Positions 6,436 to 14,415 are shown, counted from the first letter of the stretch. The stretch is DNA of 15,914 nt from Thermoproteota archaeon (GCA_015521385.1 WAOH01000113.1:1-15914); one strand, 5' to 3'. Numbers and translations are program-made. The notes: generated from the letters alone by a model not told the origin.

Positions 6436-7849
6436 ATTCCTCCCCGGTGGCCCTGACAACCAGCTCGTCAGGCGGATAAACTGAGCCCCACCTGTGTATC
6501 CTGTCCCTGAGTACGCTCATCAGCGTGGAGAAGTCCGCCTTATCCACCGCTTCCCTCAGGTCGAGCTTCTCGTAGTACTGGGCCGCTAGCATGGTGCCGA
6601 TCGCGTAGGTGGGGAAGTACCCTATTGAGGCGTGGGCCCAGTGGATGTCCTGCAGCACCCCCAGGGAGTCGTTGGGGGGCCTCACGCCGATGAGCTCCTC
6701 CATGGTATCGTTCCATATTTCGGGCAGTTCCTTCACGTCAACGCTTCCCTCGATCATGCCCTTCTCCAGCCTGTACCTCAGGTATATGTGGAGGACGTAC
6801 TGAACCTCGTCAGCCTCGACCCTTATCAGCTCGGGCCTGACCAAGGTGAGGTACCTGTAGATCTCCTCCTCTTCGTACTTGCTGAGGAAGGGTAGCGCCA
6901 GGGCCATCTCGTTCCTGAACCTCCTGACGAAGGCCCTGGATCTCCCGACCACGTTCTCCCAGAACCTGGATTGGGATTCGTGAACGCCTAGGGAGACGCC
7001 GGTCTGCACGGGGGTCATCCAGAGGTCCTCGCTTATGTTCATCTCGTAGGTGGCGTGACCGAATTCGTGCACCGCCGCCATCAGGGCCCTCCTGAAATCC
7101 CTCCCCTCGAACCTAACGGTGATCCTGACGTCGTACAGGCCCATCTCCACCGTGAACGGGTGAGGTGACGTGTCCACCCTCCCCCTGCTGAAGTCGAACC
7201 CCATCGTGCCCAGAATGTGCTCTATCAGCCTCCTGAGGAAGGTCTCGTCGTAGGGCTCGTCCTCTAGGGGGTGCTTCTCCGGATACCTCTCCTTCGCCCT
7301 CTTGAACAGGTCCGATATCTGAGGGACCTTCGAGAACATCCTCTCGCACTTCTTGACCGTCAGGCCCTCCTCGTAGATGTCGAGCAGGGCGTCGTAGGGG
7401 TGGTCCTCGTATCCCAGATAGTCGGCCTTCTTCCTCTCTAGCTCGACTATCCTCTCGAGCACCGGCCTGAACATTTCGAAGTCGGACTTGGCCTTGGCCT
7501 CCCTCCAGACCTGAAAGGCCTCTGCCGTCGTCCGCTCCTCCTCCTCGATGAACTCCCTGGGTATTCTGGTGTAGTACTTTATCCATCTCTTCAGGACTCG
7601 TATTATTCCCCTCTCCAGATCGTTCTGGGGTCTGGCGCCTTCCACCAGGGATATGAACTCGGGGTGAGTGTACAGCCTCTGAACCTGGGTCCTGAGATTC
7701 CCTCTAACCTCTCCCCTCTCCCTGAAAGCACCGTGGGGCATGTAGGTCTCCATGTCCCACCCTAGGAGGGAGAGAGCGTAGTTCAGGGACTTTATGTCCC
7801 TGTACCTCCTTACCAGCTCCTTCACCTCTGGAGAGACTATCCGGTCCAT
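6386..7849 (-). CDS. M32 family metallocarboxypeptidase (thermostable carboxypeptidase Taq type)
   Basis: Complete protein of 487 residues, close to the usual 490-510 of the family. It removes C-terminal amino acids from peptides using a metal held by H261-E262-F-G-H265 and the third ligand E291 in HESQSRFWEN. Other M32 marks are LLGWDMETYMP near the N-terminus, the EADEVQY segment, and HWAHASIGYFPTYAIG near residue 410. There is no signal peptide, so it works in the cytoplasm, probably in peptide recycling or amino-acid use. The ATG at 7849 lies about 26 bp downstream of a TATA box (7871-7880) with no ribosome site, so the mRNA is probably leaderless. The gene is downstream of the Ig-like membrane protein by 73 bp and has its own promoter. 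Its end overlaps the convergent surface-protein gene by 50 bp. Confidence 0.95.
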   Translation of the reverse strand: MDRIVSPEVKELVRRYRDIKSLNYALSLLGWDMETYMPHGAFRERGEVRGNLRTQVQRLYTHPEFISLVEGARPQNDLERGIIRVLKRWIKYYTRIPREFIEEEERTTAEAFQVWREAKAKSDFEMFRPVLERIVELERKKADYLGYEDHPYDALLDIYEEGLTVKKCERMFSKVPQISDLFKRAKERYPEKHPLEDEPYDETFLRRLIEHILGTMGFDFSRGRVDTSPHPFTVEMGLYDVRITVRFEGRDFRRALMAAVHEFGHATYEMNISEDLWMTPVQTGVSLGVHESQSRFWENVVGRSRAFVRRFRNEMALALPFLSKYEEEEIYRYLTLVRPELIRVEADEVQYVLHIYLRYRLEKGMIEGSVDVKELPEIWNDTMEELIGVRPPNDSLGVLQDIHWAHASIGYFPTYAIGTMLAAQYYEKLDLREAVDKADFSTLMSVLRDRIHRWGSVYPPDELVVRATGEEFNPEHFLHYLEEKYLS

Positions 7850-7870
7850 ACCGCTACCGGCCGGTGATAA

Positions 7871-7880
7871 GTTAAAATTT
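7871..7880 (-). promoter_or_regulatory. TATA box of the carboxypeptidase gene
   Basis: Minus-strand AAATTTTAAC is centred 26 bp upstream of ATG 7849, with no Shine-Dalgarno site between them. Confidence 0.55.
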
Positions 7881-7922
7881 GTAAGTCGAATTTGAACGGG
7901 TAAAGAGGAAGGTGGATAGAGA

Positions 7923-8837
7923 TCAGGTCCTCTCTATCCTCTCTATCCTGTCCCTGAGGATCTTCGCCCTCTCTTCCAATGACTTAATGGCTTTATCCTT
8001 CTCCTTGAGCGTCCTCTTCCCCTCTCCCTTCGAGAGGTCCCCTACCTCCATCTTGGCCCTCACGACTTCCCTCTCCTCCTTGAGCTTCGATATTTCCTGC
8101 TCGATATTGGCCAGCATGGACCTGAACGGCTCCAGGTACGAGTTCAGCTTGGCCTGCACCTCCCCTAAGGAACTCTCGTACTCCTCCTTGAGTTTCCTGT
8201 ACTCCGACTCCCCGACTCTCCCCTCCCTCCTCTTTTCCTCGAGCCTCCTCATCAGCTCCAAGATCCTCTCCTTCTCGGCAAGCAGGGCATCGACCTTGCT
8301 CACCCTCCTCTTGAACCTTCCCGCTCCGGAGACCCTGCTCCTGACCATCCTGATCACTGCGTACAGGAGGAGCAGGAGCACCAAGAGGAGGAAGAGGAAC
8401 ACACCGATGGAGGTGCTGGAGTACTTCAGGTCGACCCTCAGCTGGGAGAAGGCGTACCCCCCGGTGGTCTCGACTCTTATCTTGAGGAGAAATCTCCCGA
8501 ACACGGGGACATTCGGGACCTCGATCGTCTTGTGTATGACCTCCTCCTCTCCAGGTCCCACCTTGGTCGGTTCGTCGAAGGGAATCTGGTACTCACCGAA
8601 GTTGGCGCGTACGGGTAGGAAGAACACCTCCTCCGACGTCACGTAAACCCTGAGTCCGGTGACCTCTATCTCCTTCGTGCCCAAGTTCCTCACTACAAGC
8701 CTCAGATCAACGCTCTCCCCGGGGGAAGCCTCTAGGTAAGGTGGCTCTATCCTGGCGGTCACGCTCTGGGATATCGATTGGAAGAGGGACAAGGTTGCGA
8801 TTATGAGGAGTATCGCTAGGGCGCGGTTTGGCTTCAT
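7923..8837 (-). CDS. Membrane protein: extracytoplasmic Ig-like domain, TM helix, cytoplasmic coiled coil
   Basis: Protein of 304 residues without a recognised name. Residues 5-25 form a signal peptide. Residues 27-135 read as one Ig-like beta-sandwich of the CARDB/NEW3 kind (EPPYLEASPGESVDLRLVVRNLG, then GPGEEEV, here cited as separate short motifs: ASPGESVDL and VVRNLGTKEIEV). A strong TM helix follows at about 143-163 (FLFLLLVLLLLLYAVI). The rest is charged coiled coil inside the cell, with two short helix-hairpin motifs of the pattern G-x-hydrophobic-S-x-x-E/G (REGRVGESEYRKLKEEYE and KMEVGDLSKGEGKRTLKEK). I prefer ATG 8837, because the TATA element at 8861-8872 places transcription start near 8840; a GTG at 8852 would add five residues. 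The layout suggests a protein that senses or holds an outer-surface partner and links it to something inside; this is inference. Confidence 0.7.
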   Translation of the reverse strand: MKPNRALAILLIIATLSLFQSISQSVTARIEPPYLEASPGESVDLRLVVRNLGTKEIEVTGLRVYVTSEEVFFLPVRANFGEYQIPFDEPTKVGPGEEEVIHKTIEVPNVPVFGRFLLKIRVETTGGYAFSQLRVDLKYSSTSIGVFLFLLLVLLLLLYAVIRMVRSRVSGAGRFKRRVSKVDALLAEKERILELMRRLEEKRREGRVGESEYRKLKEEYESSLGEVQAKLNSYLEPFRSMLANIEQEISKLKEEREVVRAKMEVGDLSKGEGKRTLKEKDKAIKSLEERAKILRDRIERIERT

Positions 8838-8860
8838 AGGCCTCAGGTTCACCGGTGCGG

Positions 8861-8872
8861 TAATAAGTTAAC
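8861..8872 (-). promoter_or_regulatory. TATA-like element of the Ig/coiled-coil gene
   Basis: Minus-strand AGTTAACTTATTA is centred about 28 bp upstream of ATG 8837. This spacing favours the ATG over the GTG at 8852. Confidence 0.4.
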
Positions 8873-8904
8873 TTGAGCGCTTTCAAATCCACATCCGTGG
8901 CTGG

Positions 8905-9447
8905 TCAGTATCCGACGTACCTCTCACCAGGCGCGCCGCAGACCGGGCACCTCTCCGGGGGCTCCGGACCCACGTGGGTATGACCGCACACTGGACATAT
9001 CCAGACCTTCCCATCCAGCGGGTAATCCTCTCCCCTATCCACGTATTCTTTCGCCCTCCTGAATAGCTCTGCATGTATCTTCTCGGCCTCCAGAGCCCAT
9101 TTGAAGCTTGTAACCGCTCTTCTCTCCCCCTGCAGCTCAGCTATGGCTATGTAGGCCGGGTACATCTCCGCTACCTCGTACTCCTCCCCCATGATGGCGA
9201 GTTCCAAGTTCTTGGAGGTGTTTCCAGGACCGAAGGTGGCTCCCGCCACCACCTTGAGATCCCCCTTCAGCTCGGACAGGGCGTTAAAGTGATTGTTCGC
9301 GTGGACCCTCTCGGCGTAGGCTATAGCTCTGAACAGCCTAGCGACGTTCGGAAAACCCTCCTGCTCAGCCTTATCGGCAAAGAGAACGTATCTCATGTGT
9401 GCCATGGACTCCCCTCCGAAGGAGGAGGCCAGGGCGTCCAGAGTCAT
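8905..9447 (-). CDS. rbr: Rubrerythrin
   Basis: Protein of 180 residues with the classic two-part structure. The N-terminal four-helix ferritin-like domain carries the diiron ligands: E13, E46-RV-H49, a second set around E88-E94 (EEYEVAEMYP), and E122-KI-H125. The C-terminal rubredoxin-like domain binds one iron through C151-PV-C154 and C167-PV-C170, with 12 residues between the pairs. Rubrerythrins reduce hydrogen peroxide with electrons from rubredoxin or ferredoxin in anaerobes, in the cytoplasm. The start is set at ATG 9447 (MTLDALASSF), which fits the family's N-terminus; the open frame runs on to 9549 but that part enters the upstream deiminase gene and lacks homology. A TATA box at 9487-9500 predicts a leader of about 20 nt. 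The gene stands 61 bp after the deiminase-like gene and appears to be transcribed separately. Confidence 0.95.
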   Translation of the reverse strand: MTLDALASSFGGESMAHMRYVLFADKAEQEGFPNVARLFRAIAYAERVHANNHFNALSELKGDLKVVAGATFGPGNTSKNLELAIMGEEYEVAEMYPAYIAIAELQGERRAVTSFKWALEAEKIHAELFRRAKEYVDRGEDYPLDGKVWICPVCGHTHVGPEPPERCPVCGAPGERYVGY

Positions 9448-9486
9448 GGGCCTGACCAAGGTCCCACCGATCGCTATAACCCCGTG

Positions 9487-9500
9487 ATAATATAAGTTTA
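9487..9500 (-). promoter_or_regulatory. TATA box of the rubrerythrin gene
   Basis: Minus-strand TAAACTTATATTAT lies in the 61-bp gap after the deiminase-like gene. Transcription would start near 9467, giving a short leader before ATG 9447. Confidence 0.5.
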
Positions 9501-9508
9501 ACGAACGT

Positions 9509-10810
9509 TCATTTGTAGAACTCTCTGGTGGCGCACCTGGCCCCTCCACCGCCGGCCTCTATCTGGGGTATGCTCACCTCAATGAGGTCGAGACCCCACT
9601 CCCTCTCCAGATACCTGTTCGCGTCCCTGTTGAAGGAGTCCACCACTATCTTCCCGTTACCCAAGTTCAAGCCATTCACCATGGTGATCTCGCTGCCCTC
9701 GGCCGTTATCTCGTCCACCTCTATGCCCAGCTCCCTGAATACCTGGCCAAGCTCGACTATCTCGAGGGTGTCCCCGTACTTCACCAGCGAGTAGAATCCC
9801 ATCCTCCCGGGGCTCACGAATGTCACTGGTCCGGCGTGCATCATCACCACATCCAGGTGAACCGCCCCAGTTCGCCAGTCCTTTATGTAGCCGGGCAGGG
9901 GAACCCCGTAAACCTCCACATCCAGGCCCTTAGAGGCGAGGAAGTCGTGAATCAGTTTCAGGGCAGCGACGTTGCTCCCCCTGACACCTATGCCTGTGAA
10001 GAGGGCCGGCTTGTCCCCCTCAACCAGTATGAAATTCCCTCCCTCGGCCTTGGCCCTTACTAGCACCTCGCCGTTACGCCACCACCTGGGCCTGAAGACG
10101 GGGGCCAGGCCTTCCCTCTGGAAGAACGCCCTGGCGACCTCCTCCTCCCCCCTCCTAATGTCCAGGGCCATGTTCATGAGGATGGGCTGCTCGAACCACG
10201 CGACGCTTGGGTCCCTGGGGTAGCCGAGCTTGGGAAGGGCCCTCTCGATGTCAACCCTGACCACCTCGTACCCCATGTCCTCCAGCACGCTGCCGGATTC
10301 ACCGGCCATGAAGGTGACCCTCACCCCCTCTCCCCTGATGGCGTCCGCCAGCGCTGTCAGGTCCCTGACCCAGCCATCGAAGTCCGGGGCCGGGTTCCCA
10401 TCGTAGGCGACCCTCTTCCACACCCAGTCGGTCCACCTGCCCTTGACTTCCTCCAGATGCTTCTTCTCCGGTAAGGCCAGCGCCACGTTGGTCTTCTCCG
10501 AATCCTCGGCCCTCAGCCTCACCTTCCTCGCTAGTTCCCTGAGCAGGGACTCGGCTCCGGATTTCACCTCATCTGGGGTCGAGGCCCCGGTTAGCGAGGC
10601 TACAAGGTCGACTGCTAGGAATAGGTCCGCGTCCCTGAGATCTCCGACCCTGATTACCTCCATGGGAGGTTGCGGTGGGAGATTCTCCCCGTGGAACACC
10701 TGTGATAACGTCCTCCTGATTACGGGTGGATCGGAAGCCTCCCTCATCGCTGTACGTATGGCTTCGTCGTCCTCACCTGTCAGTCGCTCTAAGAGAGAGC
10801 GTAAGTTCAT
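9509..10810 (-). CDS. Arginine deiminase-like enzyme (guanidino-group-modifying superfamily)
   Basis: Protein of 433 residues. The C-terminal two thirds match the guanidino-modifying fold: Y-P-R-D200-P, E256-G-G-N, H318-L-D320, the MVNGLNLGNGKIVV strand, FNRDANRYL, and the nucleophile C426 in GGGGARCATREFY seven residues from the end, just as arginine deiminase ends in GGGPRCMT. The Cys/His/Glu/Asp set for hydrolysis of a guanidino group is therefore intact. The usual arginine deiminase residues GD and S.RT are replaced by GN and VRGSN, so the substrate may differ (arginine, a modified arginine or another guanidino compound). Residues 1 to about 110 are an additional, mostly helical N-terminal part. 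ATG 10810 was chosen over the frame start at 10873 because the extra 21 residues are low in quality. Product on arginine would be citrulline and ammonia. The ornithine-cyclodeaminase remnant next door suggests arginine catabolism. Confidence 0.75.
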   Translation of the reverse strand: MNLRSLLERLTGEDDEAIRTAMREASDPPVIRRTLSQVFHGENLPPQPPMEVIRVGDLRDADLFLAVDLVASLTGASTPDEVKSGAESLLRELARKVRLRAEDSEKTNVALALPEKKHLEEVKGRWTDWVWKRVAYDGNPAPDFDGWVRDLTALADAIRGEGVRVTFMAGESGSVLEDMGYEVVRVDIERALPKLGYPRDPSVAWFEQPILMNMALDIRRGEEEVARAFFQREGLAPVFRPRWWRNGEVLVRAKAEGGNFILVEGDKPALFTGIGVRGSNVAALKLIHDFLASKGLDVEVYGVPLPGYIKDWRTGAVHLDVVMMHAGPVTFVSPGRMGFYSLVKYGDTLEIVELGQVFRELGIEVDEITAEGSEITMVNGLNLGNGKIVVDSFNRDANRYLEREWGLDLIEVSIPQIEAGGGGARCATREFYK

Positions 10811-10812
10811 GG

Positions 10813-11052
10813 GGGATTCGTGAGGGGGAAATTGAAAAGGGTTGAGTCTCGCACCCCTTGGACTAGCTTCCAACAGCCTCTCGTCCCTCGCGTGTGGGCG
10901 ATGCGATCCTGCACCGAGATCTGGCTGCTGTTAGAAGTAATGATGGGATACCGATTCCTCTGGAGGAGACGATCATTTACTCTACTGGGCTCGCTCATTA
11001 CCAGATAGAGGGTTTTGCGGGGTTAAGCAGGTTAATCGGTTATCGGACCGTC
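10813..11052 (+). pseudogene. Broken remnant resembling the C-terminus of ornithine cyclodeaminase
   Basis: The plus-strand frame reads HRDLAAVRSNDG, then EETIIYSTGLA at bases 10966-10998 and a following helix, which lines up with the closing part of ornithine cyclodeaminase/mu-crystallin proteins (pattern ..DL.evv.G..pGR...EITVFDSTGLA.qD.a.A). Seven of the eleven positions in EETIIYSTGLA are identical to the usual form. Upstream in the same frame GIREGEIEKG is followed by stops at 10843 and 10864, and the rest of the enzyme (nucleotide-binding part and catalytic Asp) is missing because the oppositely directed deiminase gene begins there. A GTG at 10894 could start a 77-residue frame, but its tail after about 11052 looks random. 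I judge it a decayed fragment. This covers most of the 328-bp gap between the deiminase-like and aminotransferase genes; I see nothing else in the remainder. Confidence 0.5.
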
Positions 11053-11138
11053 CGAGACCACTCACGATGTAGTTGCGATCCCTCAGGGCGGGATAACTGG
11101 AAGAGGGAGGAAAGATGGAGAAAGTGAAAGTAGAGGTG

Positions 11139-12500
11139 TTACGCCGGTCTCATGAACTTGGCGGCCTCTTTGAAGGCCTCTATGGCCCTCTCGATGTCCT
11201 CCTTTGTGTGAACCACGCTCACCGTCCACTCGTCATCGCTGACCACGGGCTCTATGAACACACCCCTGTTCATCATCGCTATCCAGTAGCGCCACCATGC
11301 GGCGTCGTCCTGTTGGTAGAATGTCGGCAGGTCGACGACCGGCTCAGTCGCGCCTGGATAGATGTGCCCGTTGGGTCCTATCCACTGGACCACCGCGGGA
11401 ATCCTGTAGTCATCCACTATGTCCTGGAAGGCCCTGCTGAGCTCGTCGCACAGCCTGTGCGCCCTCGGGTAGGCATCTATGGTCAGCACCTTCGTGAGGG
11501 TCGCGAGGGCGGCGGCCATCACCAGCCTGTTTGCGTTGAACGTGCCCGCGTGGACTGCGCTGTGCGGTCCCACGACCGACATGACCTCCTCCTTCCCTAT
11601 GATAGCCGAGACCGGGAAGCCTCCACCTATGCTCTTAGCCGTCACGGCGAGGTCGGGCTTTATGCCGAAGAACTCCGTTGCCCCTCCGGGCGCGAGCTTG
11701 ACCCCGGTCTTCACCTCATCGAAGATCAGGAGGGCCCCGTACTCCTCTGTGAGCTTCCTCAATCCCTCCAGGAACCCGGGCTTCGGAGGTACGACTCCTA
11801 TGTTCATGGCCACGGGCTCGACGATTACGGCGGCTATCTCCTCCTCGTGCTTCCTGAACAGCCTCTCCACGGAGTTGAGGTCGTTGTACCTGGCTATGAG
11901 GACGGAATCCAAGGTGGTACCCGGTATCCCAGGGCCGACGGGTATCTTCCTCGGGAACTTCCTGCCCATCTGACCCGGGGGTGACTTTATGCTCACGAGG
12001 ACGTAGTCGTGAGCCCCGTGATAGTTCCCCTCGAACTTCACTATCTTGTCCTTACCCGTGTAGGCCCTCGCAATTCTTATGGCGTGCATCGTCGCCTCTG
12101 CGCCGGAGTTGCTGAACCTCACCTTGTCGAGGCCCCACCTCCTAGCGAGCTCCTTGGCGACGAGCCTGGCCTCGGGCACATCGGTTCCGAAGGCGGTACC
12201 CTCCTGTATCACCTCCTGGACCGCCTCGACCACTGCCGGGTGGCTGTGGCCCGAGAACACCGCTCCCATGGCCAAGTTGAGATCCACGTACTCGTTACCA
12301 TCGACATCCCAGACCTTCCCGCCCTTCCCCTTGGCTATGTAGATCGGGTAGGGCTCGAAGAACCTCATATTGCTGTTCACACCATGAGGTACGTACTTTC
12401 GAGCTTCCTGAAACACCTGTTCGGACCTACGGGTCCTCTCCGTGTACCTACCGAGTTCCTCGGAGAAGAAGTCGGGGACTTCCCCTAACCAGCCAGCCAA
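11139..12500 (-). CDS. Class III PLP aminotransferase, glutamate-1-semialdehyde aminomutase-like
   Basis: Protein of 453 residues, complete. Fold type I class III signatures run in order: PHGVNSNMR and WDVDGNEYVDLNLAMG at the N-terminus, NSGAEATMHAIRIAR for phosphate binding, NYHGAHD, the IFDEVKTGVK motif whose Asp touches the cofactor ring, and the Schiff-base K289 in TAKSIGGGFP. GTFNANRLVMAAALATL follows. The family closest in pattern is glutamate-1-semialdehyde 2,1-aminomutase, but no other haem gene is nearby and the active-site helix differs (GTFNAN in place of GT.SGN), so a transaminase or aminomutase on another amino acid is as likely. It starts at TTG 12500, supported by GGTGGTAGT just before it and by homology running to the first residues; no ATG lies closer than residue 45. 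A TATA box sits at 12531-12538. It is divergent from the aldehyde oxidoreductase gene. Confidence 0.85.
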   Translation of the reverse strand: MAGWLGEVPDFFSEELGRYTERTRRSEQVFQEARKYVPHGVNSNMRFFEPYPIYIAKGKGGKVWDVDGNEYVDLNLAMGAVFSGHSHPAVVEAVQEVIQEGTAFGTDVPEARLVAKELARRWGLDKVRFSNSGAEATMHAIRIARAYTGKDKIVKFEGNYHGAHDYVLVSIKSPPGQMGRKFPRKIPVGPGIPGTTLDSVLIARYNDLNSVERLFRKHEEEIAAVIVEPVAMNIGVVPPKPGFLEGLRKLTEEYGALLIFDEVKTGVKLAPGGATEFFGIKPDLAVTAKSIGGGFPVSAIIGKEEVMSVVGPHSAVHAGTFNANRLVMAAALATLTKVLTIDAYPRAHRLCDELSRAFQDIVDDYRIPAVVQWIGPNGHIYPGATEPVVDLPTFYQQDDAAWWRYWIAMMNRGVFIEPVVSDDEWTVSVVHTKEDIERAIEAFKEAAKFMRPA

Positions 12501-12530
12501 ACTACCACCAACGCTAGGCCCGCCAGATCC

Positions 12531-12540
12531 TTATAAAACC
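12531..12540 (-). promoter_or_regulatory. TATA box of the aminotransferase gene
   Basis: Minus-strand GGTTTTATAA predicts transcription start near 12509, leaving a leader of about nine bases that contains the GGTGGT ribosome site before TTG 12500. Confidence 0.55.
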
Positions 12541-12550
12541 TAGCCTCAGG

Positions 12551-12559
12551 GTTTATTAG
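12551..12559 (+). promoter_or_regulatory. TATA box of the aldehyde oxidoreductase gene
   Basis: GTTTATTAG is centred about 26 bp before GTG 12582. It stands about 15 bp from the minus-strand TATA of the aminotransferase, so factor binding on one may exclude the other. Confidence 0.5.
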
Positions 12560-12581
12560 AGAGCGATACGCCATGAGGTAG

Positions 12582-14396
12582 GTGAACATGGTAGCCCCGT
12601 ACGCAGGAAAGGTTTTGAGGGTAGACCTGTCCGAGAATAAAATAGTTGTCGAGAATACGAGGAGGGATTGGGCCGCTCTCTACCTTGGAGGAAGGGGTTT
12701 AGGCATAAGGTACCTCTATGAGGAAGTTCCGCCATCAACAGGAGCTCTCTGGCCTGAAAACAAGATTATAATTGCCACCGGTCCGTTGACGGGTACCGTG
12801 GCCCCTCTCACCGGGAGGTTCACGGTAGTGACCAAATCCCCGAAAACGGGCACATTAAATGACAGTTACGTGGGAGGGGCCTTCGGTCCCGAGCTGAAGT
12901 ACGCGGGATACGACCTCATGATAATACAGGGTAAGGCGGAGAAACCCGTCTACATATCCGTGAAGGACGGGGAAGTGGAGATAAGGGACGCCACCCACCT
13001 CTGGGGGAAGACCGTCCCCGAGGCCACTGAGGAGCTGAAGAGAGACCACGGTAAGCTGGCCAGGACCCTGGTGATAGGACCAGCTGGGGAGAACCTCAGC
13101 TACATGGCTTCCGCTGTTGTTGACGAGCATTTCATCGCCGGTAGGGGAGGTGTGGGTGCCGTCTTCGGATCCAAGAAGCTCAAGGGGATAGTGGTAGAGG
13201 CCAGCAACAGGAGCATAGATTTCCCCAATCCCGCGAGGTTCAGGGATACCGTGGCCAGGCTGATGAGGGAGAGCGTCCTCACCGAGACGAACCTATGGGC
13301 TAGGACCGATGGCACCCCGGTGATAGTCGATCTCAGCAACAACGTAGGTGCTCTCCCGCACCTGAACTTCAGGGAGGGCTACTACGAGTACGCGAACTAC
13401 ATAAACACCGATGTGGTGAAGGCCAAGCTCGACAGCAGGTTCGCCTGTCATTCGTGCCCCCTCGCCTGCAAGAGGAAGATAAAGACGAGGAGGGGGGTCA
13501 TCAAGGCCCCGGAGTACGAGACGATAGGTATGATGGGGTCGAACCTGTCCCTCAAGGACATGGATGAACTTGCTCACCTCGGGGAGCTGGCCGATCAGTT
13601 GGGCTTGGACACCATAAGCCTCGGAGCCACTCTCGGCTTCCTCCTCGAGATAAGGGAGAGGGGGATAATCACGGACGAGGAGATAGGGTTCCACGTGGAC
13701 TGGGGAGAGCCAGAGGCCTTGGCCAAGCTGGTGAGGATGATAGCCTACAGGGAGGGCATAGGCAACACCCTGGCTGACGGAGTGAAGAGGGCAGCTGAGA
13801 GGATAGGAAGGGGCAGTGAGAGGTACGCGATGCACATAAAGGGATCCGAGATCCCGGCATACGATCCGAGATCCAGCTGGGGAATGGCTCTAGCCTACGC
13901 CACCTCGGATAGGGGGGCCTGCCACCTCAGGGCGTGGACCATAGCGAGCGAGGCCTTCGGGGACATGCCGCCTCTCACCTTCGACGGTAAGGCTAAGCTA
14001 ACCAAGGACCTCCAGGACCTGAACAGCGTCAAGTGGAGCCTGATCATCTGCGACTTCTGGATCGTCGGCTACAAGGAGATGGCTGACCTGCTCAGCGCCA
14101 CGCTGGACGTCGACTTCAAGGAATCCTACCTGCAGGAGGTCGGAGAGAGGATATGGAACCTCTCCAGGATGTACAACGTCAGGGCGGGCTTCAAGAGGAG
14201 GGACGACTATCCGCCCGACAGGTTCTTCGAGGAGGCGCACACCAAGGGACCGATAAAGGGTGTGAAGCTCCCGAGGGAGGAGTACGAGAGGGCCCTCGAC
14301 GAGTACTACCAGCTCAGGGGATGGGATAGAGAGGGCGTGCCCCTCAGGGAGACCCTAGACAGGCTGGAGCTCTCCAGGGACCTTGGGCTCTCCTGA
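12582..14396 (+). CDS. aor: Tungsten-containing aldehyde ferredoxin oxidoreductase
   Basis: Complete protein of 604 residues, the usual length for this family. It oxidises aldehydes to acids with a tungsten (or molybdenum) bis-pterin and one 4Fe-4S cluster, passing electrons to ferredoxin. The N-terminal domain is typical: YAGKVLRVDLSENKI, GGRGLGIRYLY, GPLTGTVAPLTGRF, GRGGVGAVFGSKKLK. The cluster is held by C289-HS-C292-PLA-C296 and C490 (ICDFW), which match the C288/C291/C295/C494 spacing of the Pyrococcus enzyme. Which subclass it belongs to cannot be decided here. GTG 12582 would be leaderless by the TATA spacing; ATG 12588, two residues in, is an equal choice. Divergent from an aminotransferase: in peptide-fermenting archaea, transaminated keto acids give aldehydes that such enzymes oxidise, so a shared pathway is plausible but not shown. 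Confidence 0.95.
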   Translation: MNMVAPYAGKVLRVDLSENKIVVENTRRDWAALYLGGRGLGIRYLYEEVPPSTGALWPENKIIIATGPLTGTVAPLTGRFTVVTKSPKTGTLNDSYVGGAFGPELKYAGYDLMIIQGKAEKPVYISVKDGEVEIRDATHLWGKTVPEATEELKRDHGKLARTLVIGPAGENLSYMASAVVDEHFIAGRGGVGAVFGSKKLKGIVVEASNRSIDFPNPARFRDTVARLMRESVLTETNLWARTDGTPVIVDLSNNVGALPHLNFREGYYEYANYINTDVVKAKLDSRFACHSCPLACKRKIKTRRGVIKAPEYETIGMMGSNLSLKDMDELAHLGELADQLGLDTISLGATLGFLLEIRERGIITDEEIGFHVDWGEPEALAKLVRMIAYREGIGNTLADGVKRAAERIGRGSERYAMHIKGSEIPAYDPRSSWGMALAYATSDRGACHLRAWTIASEAFGDMPPLTFDGKAKLTKDLQDLNSVKWSLIICDFWIVGYKEMADLLSATLDVDFKESYLQEVGERIWNLSRMYNVRAGFKRRDDYPPDRFFEEAHTKGPIKGVKLPREEYERALDEYYQLRGWDREGVPLRETLDRLELSRDLGLS

Positions 14397-14415
14397 GGCT
14401 ACCCGGACCCTTCCC

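Noticed and set aside
7926..7948. Two 9-bp direct repeats (CCTCTCTAT) at the gene end
   Set aside because: It encodes a repeated RIE coiled-coil step; coding constraint explains it.
9448..9549. 34-residue N-terminal extension of rubrerythrin
   Set aside because: It crosses the promoter and the end of the upstream gene and does not match the family.
11115..11984. Long plus-strand frame of 289 codons opposite the aminotransferase
   Set aside because: It is an antisense shadow of a clearly homologous PLP enzyme, rich in His, Arg and Gly from GC-biased codons.
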